A stretch of 64,000 bases of DNA from Gnetum montanum (lineage: Eukaryota; Streptophyta; Gnetopsida; Gnetales; Gnetaceae), in assembly GCA_015680685.1 (NCBI GenBank), contig MNCI01020195.1, positions 897-64,896 on the forward strand, in the 5' to 3' direction. The translations under genes and the position numbers were made by a program. Shown in pieces: positions 13,450 through 24,560 of this stretch (position 1 is its first letter; each line of letters starts with the position of its first letter). Below the pieces are notes generated by a model that saw only the letters and a list, made by a program, of their open reading frames with translations, was not told where the DNA came from and did no database searches.

Positions 13450-15355
13450 CTAACCATTGAATGCCCTCGGTTCTTTCTACATTTTTATTTTACACAATTT
13501 TTTTTTACACATTTTTGTTTTGCACATTTCTTTAATCTTTCTTATTTTTGTTTTACACCAGCATTCATATTTTTATCATTTCCTTGTGTGATTACTTTAT
13601 TTTTTTTGTCACCCAATAAGTGTTCATGATGGTGGCATGAATAATACCATATTGATTGCTAATGTTTGGATTTTACCTTTGAAATATGATGTTGATATTA
13701 AGGTATGCTTCTTTTGATTAAATAGGCAATGAGTCCACGTCGTTCATACATCCATAAAACCCTATGGTCTCCCTTGGCTTGGAACTATACAGTCCCTTTC
13801 TCTAATAAAATTGTTAATGAATTGGTGGCTAGGTATTTCTTAAAGTAAGGACTCAAAGGATGAAAAGGATGTGACTTCAAGGAGATTCGATGCATTTGTG
13901 CTAGCTATTCTCTTGAGTGCTTGGATGCTTTTTCTTTCAGTTTTTTTCCATTTTGACCATTCATCAAATCTCTGGAAGCTGAGTACATAAAAATAAGTCT
14001 TTGCATGATGTGGTTCTCATGCAAAAAAAAACACCAAAAAAATAGTGAGAATTCAAAGCACATCCCTTAGACACAATAATGAACTTGGGCTACAAGCACT
14101 GGTTATGGCACTGGAAAGACATGTTGCCCATGCTTGAAGGTTCCCTCTAACTAAGTCCCTTTCTAGCTTCCTGATTCTCCATCTTGCTCTCCTTGAAATG
14201 GTGCTGACTTTTTGTAGAGGCATTTTTCTTACTTCAAGAGGATAGGTTGGTCAAATGTGTTGATGTGAGGTCACTAAATGTGGTTTGTTGAGCCTGGATT
14301 TGGAATGAGTTCTACTCAATCACATTAACCATAAAACATACACAAGGGACTTTACACAACCTTGTTCTTGGGTTTCCGTTCCATTCTCTGCTCTTTACCT
14401 TTCTTTTCAATTTCTCACCTCATTGCCAATTTTATCATTCGTTTGTATCTTGGTTGATGCATTTTTTTTCTTTAGATAATTCTTGTGGGTAAGTTTTCAA
14501 CTCTTGCTTCCAAATGACATTCCTAGAGCCTACAGACTCTTTGGTTTGTGGGTCTGTCAAGGCATCAAGGGCATGAGCCTACTTTGGGGAGGACCCACTG
14601 GCATTCCTTTTTGGTGCATTTGTTAACTTCTTTTCCTTAAACATTCCCTGCAATCAACAATTTTTTTTCATCCCCATCCATGACATCCCTTTTATTGGTG
14701 TTTTCATTGTTGCTTTTTCTCCATCTTTCTTATTCCTTATCTTTTTCCATCCTATCGCTACTGGAGGTTCACTCTTAGTCATGGGGGCCTGGCACAAATT
14801 TTTCAATTTTTCCTAACCCCTACACCTTAGGTAGTCACCAGTGTTAAATCTCTAGAATCAATATTCGCCATAACCACAACTCAGCCAATGCATTTTACAT
14901 CAAGGCAAGGTATCAACTGCATTGTAATTTATCTACCCTTACTCATTTATTACTATGTTGTATGTGTAGATGGAAATCATACAATAATGGACTGAGCCTA
15001 GAGGAAACACTCAGGATGGACCGAAACTAGAATGTTTACGAAGGAGCAAGATTGGTGGCATAACTATAAATAAACAATGGAAGGCACAATATTGGCATCG
15101 GCAGCAACACGTCTTACTCTTTTTCTCTCCCCTTCTCTTCCAACTGCCAAATAAAGGCTGGATGTCATTTATGTATAGTGTTCACCTCAGTGGTCATGAA
15201 CACTAATGTTATCATGTATTGTATTGTTGATATGTTCACCAAGCATGTTAATTTTGTCACCCCGCTTCACCATCAATGGTCACTCAGTCAATAATCCCTC
15301 TTCCCAATATTTTGTAAGGAACTTGAGGATGAGTTTTCATTCAGTCATGGGGGTA
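13450..15355 (+). mobile_element. long 3' non-coding domain and polypurine tract
   Basis: About 1.9 kb between the end of integrase and the 3' LTR, T-rich at first with TTTTACAC words, and with no convincing reading frame. Members of the Athila group often carry a long 3' domain, sometimes with an env-like frame; none is recognisable here. It ends with a G-rich tract TCAGTCATGGGGGTA directly before the LTR, the expected second-strand priming site. The same tract precedes the LTR at 17667. Confidence 0.65.
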
Positions 15356-16191
15356 TGATGAACCATGACATCAGGACTGTGATATTGCATCCATGATATT
15401 GGGACCATGATATCGGATCCAACCATGCGATGTTGAATACCCAATAGCAGGGCCTGTCTCCTTGCCTATAAATAAGAGGTGGCACCCTTGGTTTCCACAT
15501 TAGACAGTTAGTCCCTTAGCCAAACTCTTGCCATTTTTTCCTTCCAGAGTTAGAATTATTTCTGCGTGCCCGCAGTAGGAGTCATAGAGTGAACAAATCA
15601 TTATTCGAGTATTGTGTACCTGAGCACACTTTGTGTACAGCAATAAAGATGAACTTTATGATAAACCTTGTAGCATTCAGAATAGATTAATTAGTGTTAA
15701 TTATTATTTAATGCTTTCTTAGTTGATTAATGATTTCTCTCACCCTACAACTCTTTTAGTTAAATACACTCAGTACAACTGCTTCAAGCATGTGTGTAGC
15801 ACTTGGAAACCTAGTAACGATTAGCGTTTGGTAATCCCAGCAGCGTTGCACTGGTTCAGGATGTGTACGGCAAGTGGAAATGGATACTGGTGTTAGGAGT
15901 AATTAGAACTTAGTTAACAAGTAGTTAAATTAGATTAGTTATTTAGTTATCTTTCTCCCCCTCCTTACTAGCGTAGGATATAAAACACATAAAAGCCATA
16001 AAAATCATATACCTCAAGCTTACTTAACCATACAACCGTGACATACAATTAAGTTTGGGAAGACAATGATTAACCAACCCGTTATTGTTTCACAAAGATA
16101 CATAGGCACTTAGTCCTTGGAATTTGACCGAATCATGTGTAAAATACTCATATTTATATGGTTGAGCATAGGGGTACCTCGCTGCTCATCA
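15356..16191 (+). mobile_element. 3' LTR, Athila-type (836 bp)
   Basis: Starts TGATGAACCATGACATC and ends GCTGCTCATCA. U3 contains several GATATC/GATATTG words, then CCTATAAATAAGAGG as TATA box. The GCAATAAAGATGAAC block is the likely poly(A) region. U5 matches 4305-5242, but the U3 regions of these two LTRs are unrelated, so they do not look like the two ends of one insertion. The five bases on the outer sides (ATAAC and CCTCA) also differ. Confidence 0.8.
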
Positions 16192-17480
16192 CCTCACCTA
16201 AAAAATGTTGTTGAGCATAAACAAAAATTGACCAAATTCATCCATCAACAGCAAGAGGAACTGGCTAGGACAAACACAAAGCTAAGGAGATTGGCAACTA
16301 AAAATAGAAACCTCTTCATGGAGAAGGCTCGTGCCTTCACCAGAAGACTATAATCAAGGTAACTGGCTAGAAATTAGAGGCTCTCAAATTTGAGAGAGTC
16401 AAAGATCATTATAGAGATCAAGTCAATCTACAAAAATAAGTGAAGGAAAAGCACATCTAGTTGACAAAGGAAAAAGTAAATGAAATCCTCCAGCAACTCT
16501 AGCAAGGAAGAGAAGTTTAGTAGCCTATAATTGATGAGATAGATGCCTATAACTAGAAAGAAATATGTATGAAGTTGCAGATTAAGGAGATGATACAATA
16601 CATGGAGCTTGCCAATCTTCAATATGAAAATTTGGCTATGTTGACTATCAGATAACCATGGTTAGAACTAGAGAAGTAGTTGACAAGCTCATACTTGTTG
16701 TATGAAGCCAAGTTTAAGCATCACAAGGACACCAAGAAAAAGTAAATGAAATCTTCCAACAACTCAAAAAAGGAAGAGAAGTTTGGCAACCTATCATTGA
16801 TGGGATAAATGCCTATAACAAGGTGGAAATTTGCATGAAGGAGTTGTAGATTGAGGAGATGATAGAATACATGAAGCTTGCCAATCTCTGATATGCAAAT
16901 CTAGCTATGTTAACTATCAGACAACTACAGTCATAACTAGAGAAGTAGGTGGCCAGCTCATACTTTTTGTACAAGGTAGAGTTCAAGCATCACAAGGACA
17001 CCAAGAAAAAGCTTGTGGTGGCAAATGCTGAACTTGAAGTTCTCAAGGGCAAATACACCTATCAAAGGTCTACTGCCAAGAACCTAGCTATAAGGATGAA
17101 TGACTATCAAGAGCTACAGAACATAGTAAAGGTGTTTTATGTCAAACAAAAATAGTTCACTACCTGGTTTGTCAACATTAAGGAGATATTCCTAGTAATG
17201 CTCTGCTTGTTGGATATCCCCATTCTAGCCCACATTGGCAATGTTGCATGGACTATGAATGATCCTCGGAGTAAGGAGGAGAAGATGAAGACATTATTGG
17301 ATGTATTTCACCTTTCACTAGAGGTTGCAGCTATAATATAATAGCCATAGCCATCTCAGCCATTGCACATGCTCACAGTTGACAAAGATCCTTCAAAATA
17401 TTACGAGCCTCCACTGCCTGGAACTATCTAATCTTCTCAACTATCTTCATGCCATCAGAGGATGTACTGTCTAGTTTTGA
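16192..17480 (+). pseudogene. coiled-coil pseudo-ORF in the 3' domain of a third Athila-type element
   Basis: I do not recognise this protein family. The plus strand reads as a charged, Lys/Glu/Leu-rich, probably coiled-coil protein broken by several stops: HKQKLTKFIHQQQEELARTN near 16215, KFKHHKDTKKK and EFKHHKDTKKK near 16710 and 16980, and AELEVLKGKYTYQ near 17030. The C-terminal part (about 17155-17330) is more hydrophobic, reading NIKEIFLVMLCLLDIPILAH, then NDPRSKEEKMKTLLDVFHLS. A segment of about 267 bp is tandemly duplicated inside it. It lies between a foreign LTR on the left and the element's own polypurine tract and LTR on the right, where accessory (env-like or antisense) frames occur in Athila and Tat elements. 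That role is an inference. Confidence 0.45.
16471..17008 (+). repeat. tandem duplication, about 267 bp, two copies
   Basis: Copy one starts AAAAAGTAAATGAAATCCTC at 16471 and copy two AAAAAGTAAATGAAATCTTC at about 16737. Both carry GGAAGAGAAGTTTgGcAacC, GGAGATGATAgAATACATG and AAGCATCACAAGGACACC in order. They are clearly diverged, so the duplication is not recent. Confidence 0.8.
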
Positions 17481-17666
17481 GTTATCATATATTGGTGTTC
17501 AATTTTGTGTCATGAACACCACAATTTTTGTAATGTGTTGATTTGTACAGTCAGGCACTCAGTTTTGTTATGTTAGTTTATTATGTTAAGAGTCAATCAA
17601 TAATCCCATACCTTTCCAATTTTGTAAAGGAACTTGAGGACAAGTTTTCATTTAGTCATGGGGGTA

Positions 17667-18578
17667 TGATAAGCATCAAAGTGTCACATTGATGGACCCC
17701 CTATTAACATGGCCTCATCGATAGGGCCCCATTTATGTGGTGTTGCCCCATCAACAGGGCTACGTTGATGTAGCCTAACAATAAAAACTATAAATATAAG
17801 CTCACAACCATGTTTATGAGGAGTTAGGTCATAGTAGTAGAAAAGCTCTTGCAATTTTTCCATTTGAAAGTTAGAATATTTCTCTAAGTTCTTGCAACAG
17901 GAGTTAGAAAGTCTATGGATCTTTATTTGAGCACTTTTATTCTTGAACATACCAATGTGAACAGTAATAAAAATAAGCCTTTTGATCAAACCTTGCAACA
18001 CTCAGAATAGATTAATTATTTATTTATGCATTTATTATTCTCATTAGTTATGCAATTAATTAAGCTAAATTAGACTTCAAGAAATTAGTTAATTACTTAA
18101 GCTAAATAAATTAAACACATAAGTACGACCACTTCGAGTGTAAACACATATTTGCTTGGTAATCTTAGCAGCATTATTACTTGGTTAACCTAGTGGCATA
18201 GTGCTTAGTAACCCCAATAGTGGATATGTGGGTTCAAGAAGTGTACAGACAGTTGGACTAAATGCTTATGTTAGGATTAGTTAGAGATTAGTTAATTAGT
18301 TAAATTCAATTAGTCATTAAAATATTTCAATTCTCTATCTTAAGCACCAAGAGCATAAAACATAAACTAATAAAAATCATATGCCTCGATTACACTTAAC
18401 CATACCATGTGCATTACAAGTGTAATGGAGAAGATAGCAAATGACTATTAGGGCAAATTTTAGTTCCTAGAAGACTAGTTTACTGAAAGAAATATGGTTT
18501 GTGAAATTCGACCAGATCGCATGTGAATGCTTCGTGATTCATATGGTTGCGCATAGGGGTACCTCTCACTACTCATCA
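17667..18578 (+). mobile_element. 3' LTR of the third Athila-type element (912 bp)
   Basis: Preceded by TAGTCATGGGGGTA (polypurine tract). Starts TGATAAGCATCAAAG and ends CTACTCATCA. U3 holds a third type of array (GGCCTCATCGATAGGGCCCC, ATCAACAGGGCTACGTTGAT), followed by CTATAAATATAAGC. The GAACATACCAATGTGAACAGTAATAAAAAT block and the U5 are diverged versions of those in the other LTRs. Confidence 0.75.
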
Positions 18579-19812
18579 AATGTGTTATGCTTGTGACCTA
18601 TGGTGGCTTAAGCTAGCTTGAACTTGTACATGCTTTCGAAATGACACTTGTGACGATCATTAGCGAGTGATGCTAGCATTAAGGTGTGGACCGGTTGGTG
18701 ATGAGGCACTCTAGAGGTATTTGTAGATTGACCCCCATTGTGATGCATTGGTGAGGTTCCTATCTCAAGCCTCATCCTGAGAGTGGGAGAGTGGTGTGTT
18801 CATCCTAATGGTTGGTACGTGACATATGTTTGTCCGTATAGCGAGTCCTCCAAAAGGCTAGTGGTTGCAGGTCACAAGTTGACAAACCCTAGCACCAATT
18901 GGACAAATAAAAGACCTACAAGTAATGGTTGTTTATGAGTACTCATGACAACATTTCACATACTATACTAAGTGTGGATATGGTAGCAACCACATGGGCT
19001 ACATATATTATAATATTAATTTATGAGTCATAGCATTGATAATATATATTATGATTAGATTATGATAATGTGGATCATGGGTTATTTAATGGTATGGAGT
19101 AGGTATGAGGGCATGGACATGATAGTAGAAATGCATGTGGTGTGGTGTAACAAATATATGATAGACTATGTCGAAAAGTGGCTTTATCTATGATTATATG
19201 ATAGCCATATATCCTCTTTCATAATGACTATGCCAGTGTTATGTGTGATATGGTTCATGTACATGTGTTGCTCTTAGCATGCACAAGACTAAGATTTGAT
19301 GCAAGTTGTCTGGTACCCCACTCCTCTCCTCCAATGCAGCACTTGTCGACCATCTAGCAAGGGAACTGTAAAGGCTTCCCACTTAGTTTTATACTGAATT
19401 TATTTAATTATAGGTGAAAGTCGTAGGAGCATAGATGAGCACAGAGAAAGAGAGTAGAGGAAAAAATCTATAGGAATTGGTTAATGTATATTTCCATGTG
19501 CAATAGTATGAACTATTTACATTTATATGAAATGCTTTGTACTCTTATATATCTGATGATGTTGCTTACGTATTTTTGTATCTTAGTAGAGCAGTGTAGA
19601 TTTTTTATTTATGTAGAGACATGCAATTTTATAAATCAAGATGTATGTTTAGTGTTTGGTTTGGCATGGATTTTTTTGTAGTTTGACCATCCTTAATGTA
19701 ATGTATTTCTAAACCTCATTACTTTTTAGTTTATCATTCTTCTATTGTGGTATTACTAGTGATCCTAGGCATCATCCTACGCTAGTAAGGTTTGGTAGGG
19801 CGAGGTGTTACA
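18579..19812 (+). mobile_element. LTR (left end truncated) of a second Ty3/gypsy family
   Basis: The right end is GGCGAGGTGTTACA at 19812, followed at once by an initiator-Met primer site. The mirror-image start, TGTAACACC, is seen for the related LTR at 63726. The left end is missing because the Athila-type LTR abuts it at 18578. There is no reading frame of note. Confidence 0.6.
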
Positions 19813-19815
19813 TTA

Positions 19816-19830
19816 TGGTATCAAAGCTAG
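19816..19830 (+). other. primer-binding site, initiator tRNA-Met type
   Basis: TGGTATCAAAGCTAG, one change in the first 12 bases from the usual TGGTATCAGAGC site, four bases after the LTR end. Confidence 0.75.
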
Positions 19831-19891
19831 TTTACTCTGATGTTGTATGATGTTTGGGGTACTCACCCATTTGTGAATTTAGGTTATAGAT

Positions 19892-20880
19892 ATGTATAGT
19901 ATTCATGGTCATGATGCTAGTGGGGCCCATAGGTTAGAAGAGCCTAATGAAGGGTTGAAGAAGCCTCCTCAAATATCTAGCAATGGTCCTACAAATAGGC
20001 AACCAAATCTTATACAATAGCTATTACAGATCTTGCAGTCAGAAGTGGTAATGGTAGTGGAGACTCAGGAGATTCAACTAGGCAACCTATCAATAGGGAA
20101 CTTTAAGAGCTATTTTGGGAGTTGGAACCTCCTAAATTTGATGGCACTACAAAAGGCTTTTGATTTGATGGACTACTCATTAGTTAAGTAGACTCTTTTG
20201 GTGGTATATCAAGGTTGGTATTACTCGTCATTGGTGAACAACTAAAGAGCAAGCCAAGAGGTGGCATGGGATGATTTTTTGACATCTTTTAGAGCTCGTT
20301 ATATGTCTATCTAATATCCTCAGGTTAAGGAGGATTAGGTCTATCGTTTGTATCAAGCTAGTTGATTTGTGGTGGAGTATGATGATCATTTCTTTAAGCT
20401 TAGTAGTTATCTACCATAGATGCATACAAATGCTCAAGCATGAGAAAATAGATTTGTTAGAGGTTTGATCCCATCTTTGAAGGATCACATATTACCCCTT
20501 AGATTGACATCCTATGATGAGGCTAGAGTAGTACCCATGGATTTAGAAAGGATTCAACATGAAGATGTAGCTCGCAAAGAGAGGAAACCGAGGTAGAAGA
20601 AAGGACCGACATCTAGAGATAGGCCTAGCCTTTCTAAGCAAGCTTATGGACATGGAGGTGAGCATCCAACACTAGCTCATGGTCCTCCTTTTGGAGCTAG
20701 TCAAAAATCTATTATTTGTTATAGATGTGGGCATCTTAGCCATCTGTAGAGGGATTTCCAAAAAAATTTTGCATGTGGAAAACCATGACACCATGCTAGG
20801 AAGTGCCCAAAATAGGTAGGTAGTGGTGGAGGAGGAAGGAGTCAAGGACAGTGACCTCTAGTTTAGGGTGAATGTGGAAC
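19892..20880 (+). pseudogene. gag pseudogene, second Ty3/gypsy family
   Basis: This encodes a capsid precursor broken by about nine stops. Starting from an ATG at 19892, readable blocks are SYFGSWNLLNLMA near 20115, WDDFLTSFRARYMS near 20270 (the usual W-x-x-F-x-x-x-F-x-x-x-Y gag pattern), FVRGLIPSLKDHIL near 20455, and two zinc knuckles: ICYRCGHLSHL with the last Cys lost (about 20715-20755) and FACGKP-HHARKCP (about 20768-20810). The layout (initiator-Met primer, this gag block, two knuckles, then protease) suggests a Tekay/Del-like chromovirus. No chromodomain is present in this fragment to prove that. Confidence 0.7.
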
Positions 20881-20926
20881 ACTAGTTACTCAACCATGAG
20901 GAGGGGACTAGAGGACTCAAGGATAA

Positions 20927-21225
20927 GTGTATGCCTTAGCAGACCAGCCATTGGATGTGCAGCCAAATATAGTGATGGAGACAAGAGTCATGATATTGGG
21001 CTTTGATCTTCTGATTTTATTCAATCTAGGTGCTATCCATTCTTTCATAGATCCTATGGTTGCACATCATGTGGCTCTTGTATGTCATTCTCTTTCTCCT
21101 GGACTAATAGTGTCTTCTACTAGGTGTTATAAGACTCGAGTGCATTTGCATGTTAGGGATATTGAGGTCTATGATGTGATTTTGGGGATGGATTAGTTAT
21201 CACAATTTAATGCTAGTTTGGACTG
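20927..21225 (+). pseudogene. retropepsin-like protease fragment
   Basis: An open stretch of 89 codons encoding an aspartic protease of the retrotransposon type. The active-site region reads LFNLGAIHSFID, where D-S-G-A-T is expected, so the catalytic Asp is now Asn. It is followed by VYDVILGMD and SQFNASLDC, the usual end of the protease domain. The element is cut off at about 21225 and no RT follows. A pol end of a similar family appears at 62098-63700, but 41 kb away, so it is treated as a separate insertion. Confidence 0.65.
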
Positions 21226-22840
21226 TTGGCAAAAGCTCCTAAGACTATAATCAGTTAATGGTGCTCCAATTAAGATCATGTTGGCACATTTGGCCATTTC
21301 ATGGAATAGGTTGGCATGATAAAATTGGTTAAGAGTTTTTGGAGAAGTGGCAAAAATTTCAGTTTGAGAGAAAAAGAATAAGTTAACAACAGCATTCTTT
21401 TTATTTAAGAAAAAAAATATAGGAGCACCATTTCTATAGTAAGCTTATAAATCTCTGAGCATTACATTTTACAGGGCAGCAATATAGATATATAAATATA
21501 TTATGATACACTGGGCTTTACGGATGAATATCCTGATAATCTCAATGCCATAGCGGGATTATGGAGGAAGTCCAATTTTCATATGCATCATTTATATGAT
21601 ATGAATATGTAGTAAATCAAAGAGCATCTCAAGCAAAATTGGTTTTATTTCAGGAAAGCATATCTCCGTAGCAACACAAATTTAGCAGTCCGGTGCAGGG
21701 AAATTAATGTAAAAGATACAAGCACGCAAAGGTGAAATTGCTGAAACGAAATTGCTAAAAAACTTTTGAAGCACAAGAAGCTTCTTCGGTGGCCATGGCG
21801 GCCCTATTCTGCGCTACAATCCACACCATATTTTCTCTCATTGCTCCCGTTGCTAACACCAGGGCATCTCCATCAAATAAAACTACCCCCTTCTCTAGCA
21901 TATCACATGCCTAGTCCGTTCGCTTATACTCACTACTTTGCTCATCCATTCAATCCTTTCTTTTCGACAGCACATTCCCTTCTTCCTGCGAGTAAACTAC
22001 TCCGCTCCTTGCTTGGGTAAATGCAACCCTTCTGATTGCCCATGCCTACTTACGCGACTGAATTACATTTTTTTAAGGCTAACAGCAGATTATGCCACAA
22101 CCTTTCTCCCTCTCCTTCAAACCCTCATATTGAATTCCTGTAATTATCCCCGGCAGAGGGTCATGACCAGCAACGACCACCACTACCACTGCATTGGTGA
22201 GCTCTTGTGCTACGCAATGAGCTCTTGTTCTGCGCGGAGGTCCATGCCGTGCGGCTGAGGCGCAACTGCATTGTCAATGTGCTACCAAACCCTACCCGCC
22301 TATGTGCTATTTCAAATAACTTAGCAAATTTCATGGTTGTGTGCCCAAGGGTTCACTGTGGCCAAGAGCGCCTTGAGCCATACAAGCAAAAACAGATGAA
22401 GTTCATTGCTGCAACAATGATGAAAATAGAAACAGCATCGCGGCTAGGAACTCATTTCAAAAATTTCAGGTGGTTAAAAACATAAATCACAATTTTCATT
22501 TGCTCCTGGAACCTGCAATCCGAAATTACCAAAAATCGCAGCAGTGCCCGATGCCGATGCATTCGTCTTCGTCATTACCAATCCACCGAGTGCGGTAATA
22601 GAGACACGAAGACACAACAAGATAGGTGCACAACTGAATCAGTAGAACTAGGAGATGTTTTAGCCGATGTTGATAAATCAGAGTTGCATTTTATTCAGAA
22701 GAAATCGTCATCACCAAAGACACATACAAAACTCGAATGTACAGAATCAAAGTCACAAAATAACATTTCAATTTCATATGGTCCAGTGGCAAAATAATAA
22801 TTTCAGCAATTTCTCACATGCAATAATGGTATGGAGTGCT
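21226..22840. other. unassigned stretch with a possible gene fragment
   Basis: This does not resemble the flanking elements and is locally richer in GC (about 21780-22620). An ATG at 21793 begins a frame reading MAALFCATIHTIFSLIAPVA and then Ser/Thr-rich sequence to a stop near 21914, which looks like a plastid or mitochondrial transit peptide. Further frames are open at 21938-22258, 22207-22485 and about 22536-22793 (containing ESVELGDVLADVDKSELHF), but they lie in different frames and no junctions could be proved. I do not recognise any product. It could be a decayed nuclear gene, a captured gene fragment or chance. Confidence 0.3.
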
Positions 22841-24012
22841 TGTTAAAGATCTAGCCTTAATTTAATTATCCCAAGTGAATTACTAAGGCTTTATGTGGGT
22901 AATTAAAATCATAGAATAACAATTGAATGAAGCTCCTATAGTATGAAGACCTTGGCTTTAATTTTTAATTGAGATTTATGAAAGAAATATTTGTAAAATG
23001 TGTAAAGACACATGCCAATATTAGCATGATTTTCTCCTAACTTCCCAACTTCCTAGCTTGTTGGGCAAGTAAGATTTCCTAGCTTGTTGGGCAAGTAAGA
23101 TTTCCTAGCTTGTTGGACAAGTAAGATCTCTGAACTTGTTGGGCAAGTAAGATCCACTAACTTGTTGGGCAAGTTATAACTTCCTTACTTGGGAGAGAAG
23201 TTAGCTAAGATATTTTAGAATCTAACTACCTTTTGAAACCTATAAAAAGGCTTCAGGGGTTAAAAGAAAAGGAGGGGGGACTACTAGCTCTCACTTGGAG
23301 ACACACTTTGGGTCTTGGGAAGAGCATTTTAAAGAAGAAATTGTGAAAGATTGCTTGTAAGATGATTTGCTAAAGAAAGGTTTTCAACCTCTTTGTCATA
23401 GTCTTGTGAGTTTAAATTTTTTAAATTGTTTAGCTAGTGGTTTACATAGTATCATGCTTGGCAAGTAATTTTGGGATTTTTTAGATTGCTCTTATTGTTC
23501 TTGTTGCACGATAGAAAATTTCTATTAAAATTTTGCCATAAAAAGAGCTTGTGTTTGAAAGCCTTAAGAGCATTTTAGTAGTAAATTTTATTATTGTGCA
23601 ATGTATAAGAACCGCTATTGGGATTGTTGTAAGAGAGCCTCTACTTATAGTCAAGCCATTGAACAATTCAATAGTCAAGAGGGTTCAGAAAATCTTTGGT
23701 ATTTTGATAGGACCAGAATAGCTTCTTTTATCTTTAAAGTGAATCTCCATGGTATTTCAATCAAAAATTGTCAAGTCTTTTGAAGGTTCCTTTGAATGCA
23801 ATTGTTGACATCCATTATCTAGCCAAAATGGAGTCTCGTACATGATAGTTTATGCAGCAATTTTTTGGTAGCATAGTAGGATTGTCTTGAAGAAATTGCT
23901 TATTTGAGCCTTGGAAGTTTGAACAATTCGTAGTTATTGAATTTGGGATCGCGTTATTGCGAAGTGTTTACTCGTATGATTTTACCTTGTTTAAAAATTT
24001 GGGGTCTTAACA
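22841..24012 (+). mobile_element. possible solo LTR of an unidentified family
   Basis: The stretch starts TGTTAAAGATC and ends GGGGTCTTAACA, which are near-perfect short inverted ends of TG...CA type. Inside are a 26-bp tandem array in the U3 position, then CCTATAAAAAGGC at 23239 as TATA box. No gag or pol lies beside it. The five bases on each side (GTGCT and CAAAT) do not match, which argues against a clean insertion, so this is only a candidate. Confidence 0.35.
23051..23180 (+). repeat. 26-bp tandem repeat, five copies
   Basis: The unit TCCTAGCTTGTTGGGCAAGT with AAGATT begins at 23051, 23077, 23103, 23129 and 23155. The first two copies are identical, the third differs by one base, and the last two are more changed. 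It lies about 60 bp upstream of a TATA-like box. Confidence 0.9.
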
Positions 24013-24560
24013 CAAATCTGCTTTCTTTTCTGTCTATTTCCATTGAATCTTGCTCTATGTCTAGTTTTCTTGTGGAACTATCTCTTTCTCTGGGGAAAAT
24101 TAGAAGTAGATTCGCAGAGTTGTGCTTAAATTTTTTTGCAAAATTTTATTTTTTACAAGTAGGTATTATAAGGACCACGTAGACTAGGCAATTAAACAAA
24201 ATAAGAACTCTCAACAACTCACAGTACTTGGCAAAGTTGGCTGAATCTCTTTAAGATAAGTCATTTGTAGTTTAACACACAAGCCAATCATTTCATGTTT
24301 CACAACCGCACACCACAACATCACACACACATACTCACATTAACTACTGAGTCTATTTGGAGGTATCTGGGCCTTGGTGTTGCCAGAGACCAGCAAGCAC
24401 CTAAATCCTGTTCGAGGACACTCGTTGGCGGTCGCGTCCCAAACGGTCGCCAACAGATCACTTTTTGGATGTAATGTTATTCCCTTCCAATAAGGGTAAC
24501 ATAATCATTCATATGATCTCTATCCTAGCTTTATTAAAAGAAGTTAAATTATAATTGGAG
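24013..24560. other. no recognisable feature
   Basis: There are short open frames only. Near 24430 lies GTTGGCG-17 bases-CGCCAAC, a small GC-rich inverted repeat in AT-rich surroundings. No gene is supported. Confidence 0.3.

Noticed and set aside
24426-24460. GC-rich GTTGGCG...CGCCAAC inverted repeat
   Set aside because: Only a 7-bp stem with a 17-base loop, too weak to call a terminator or element end.
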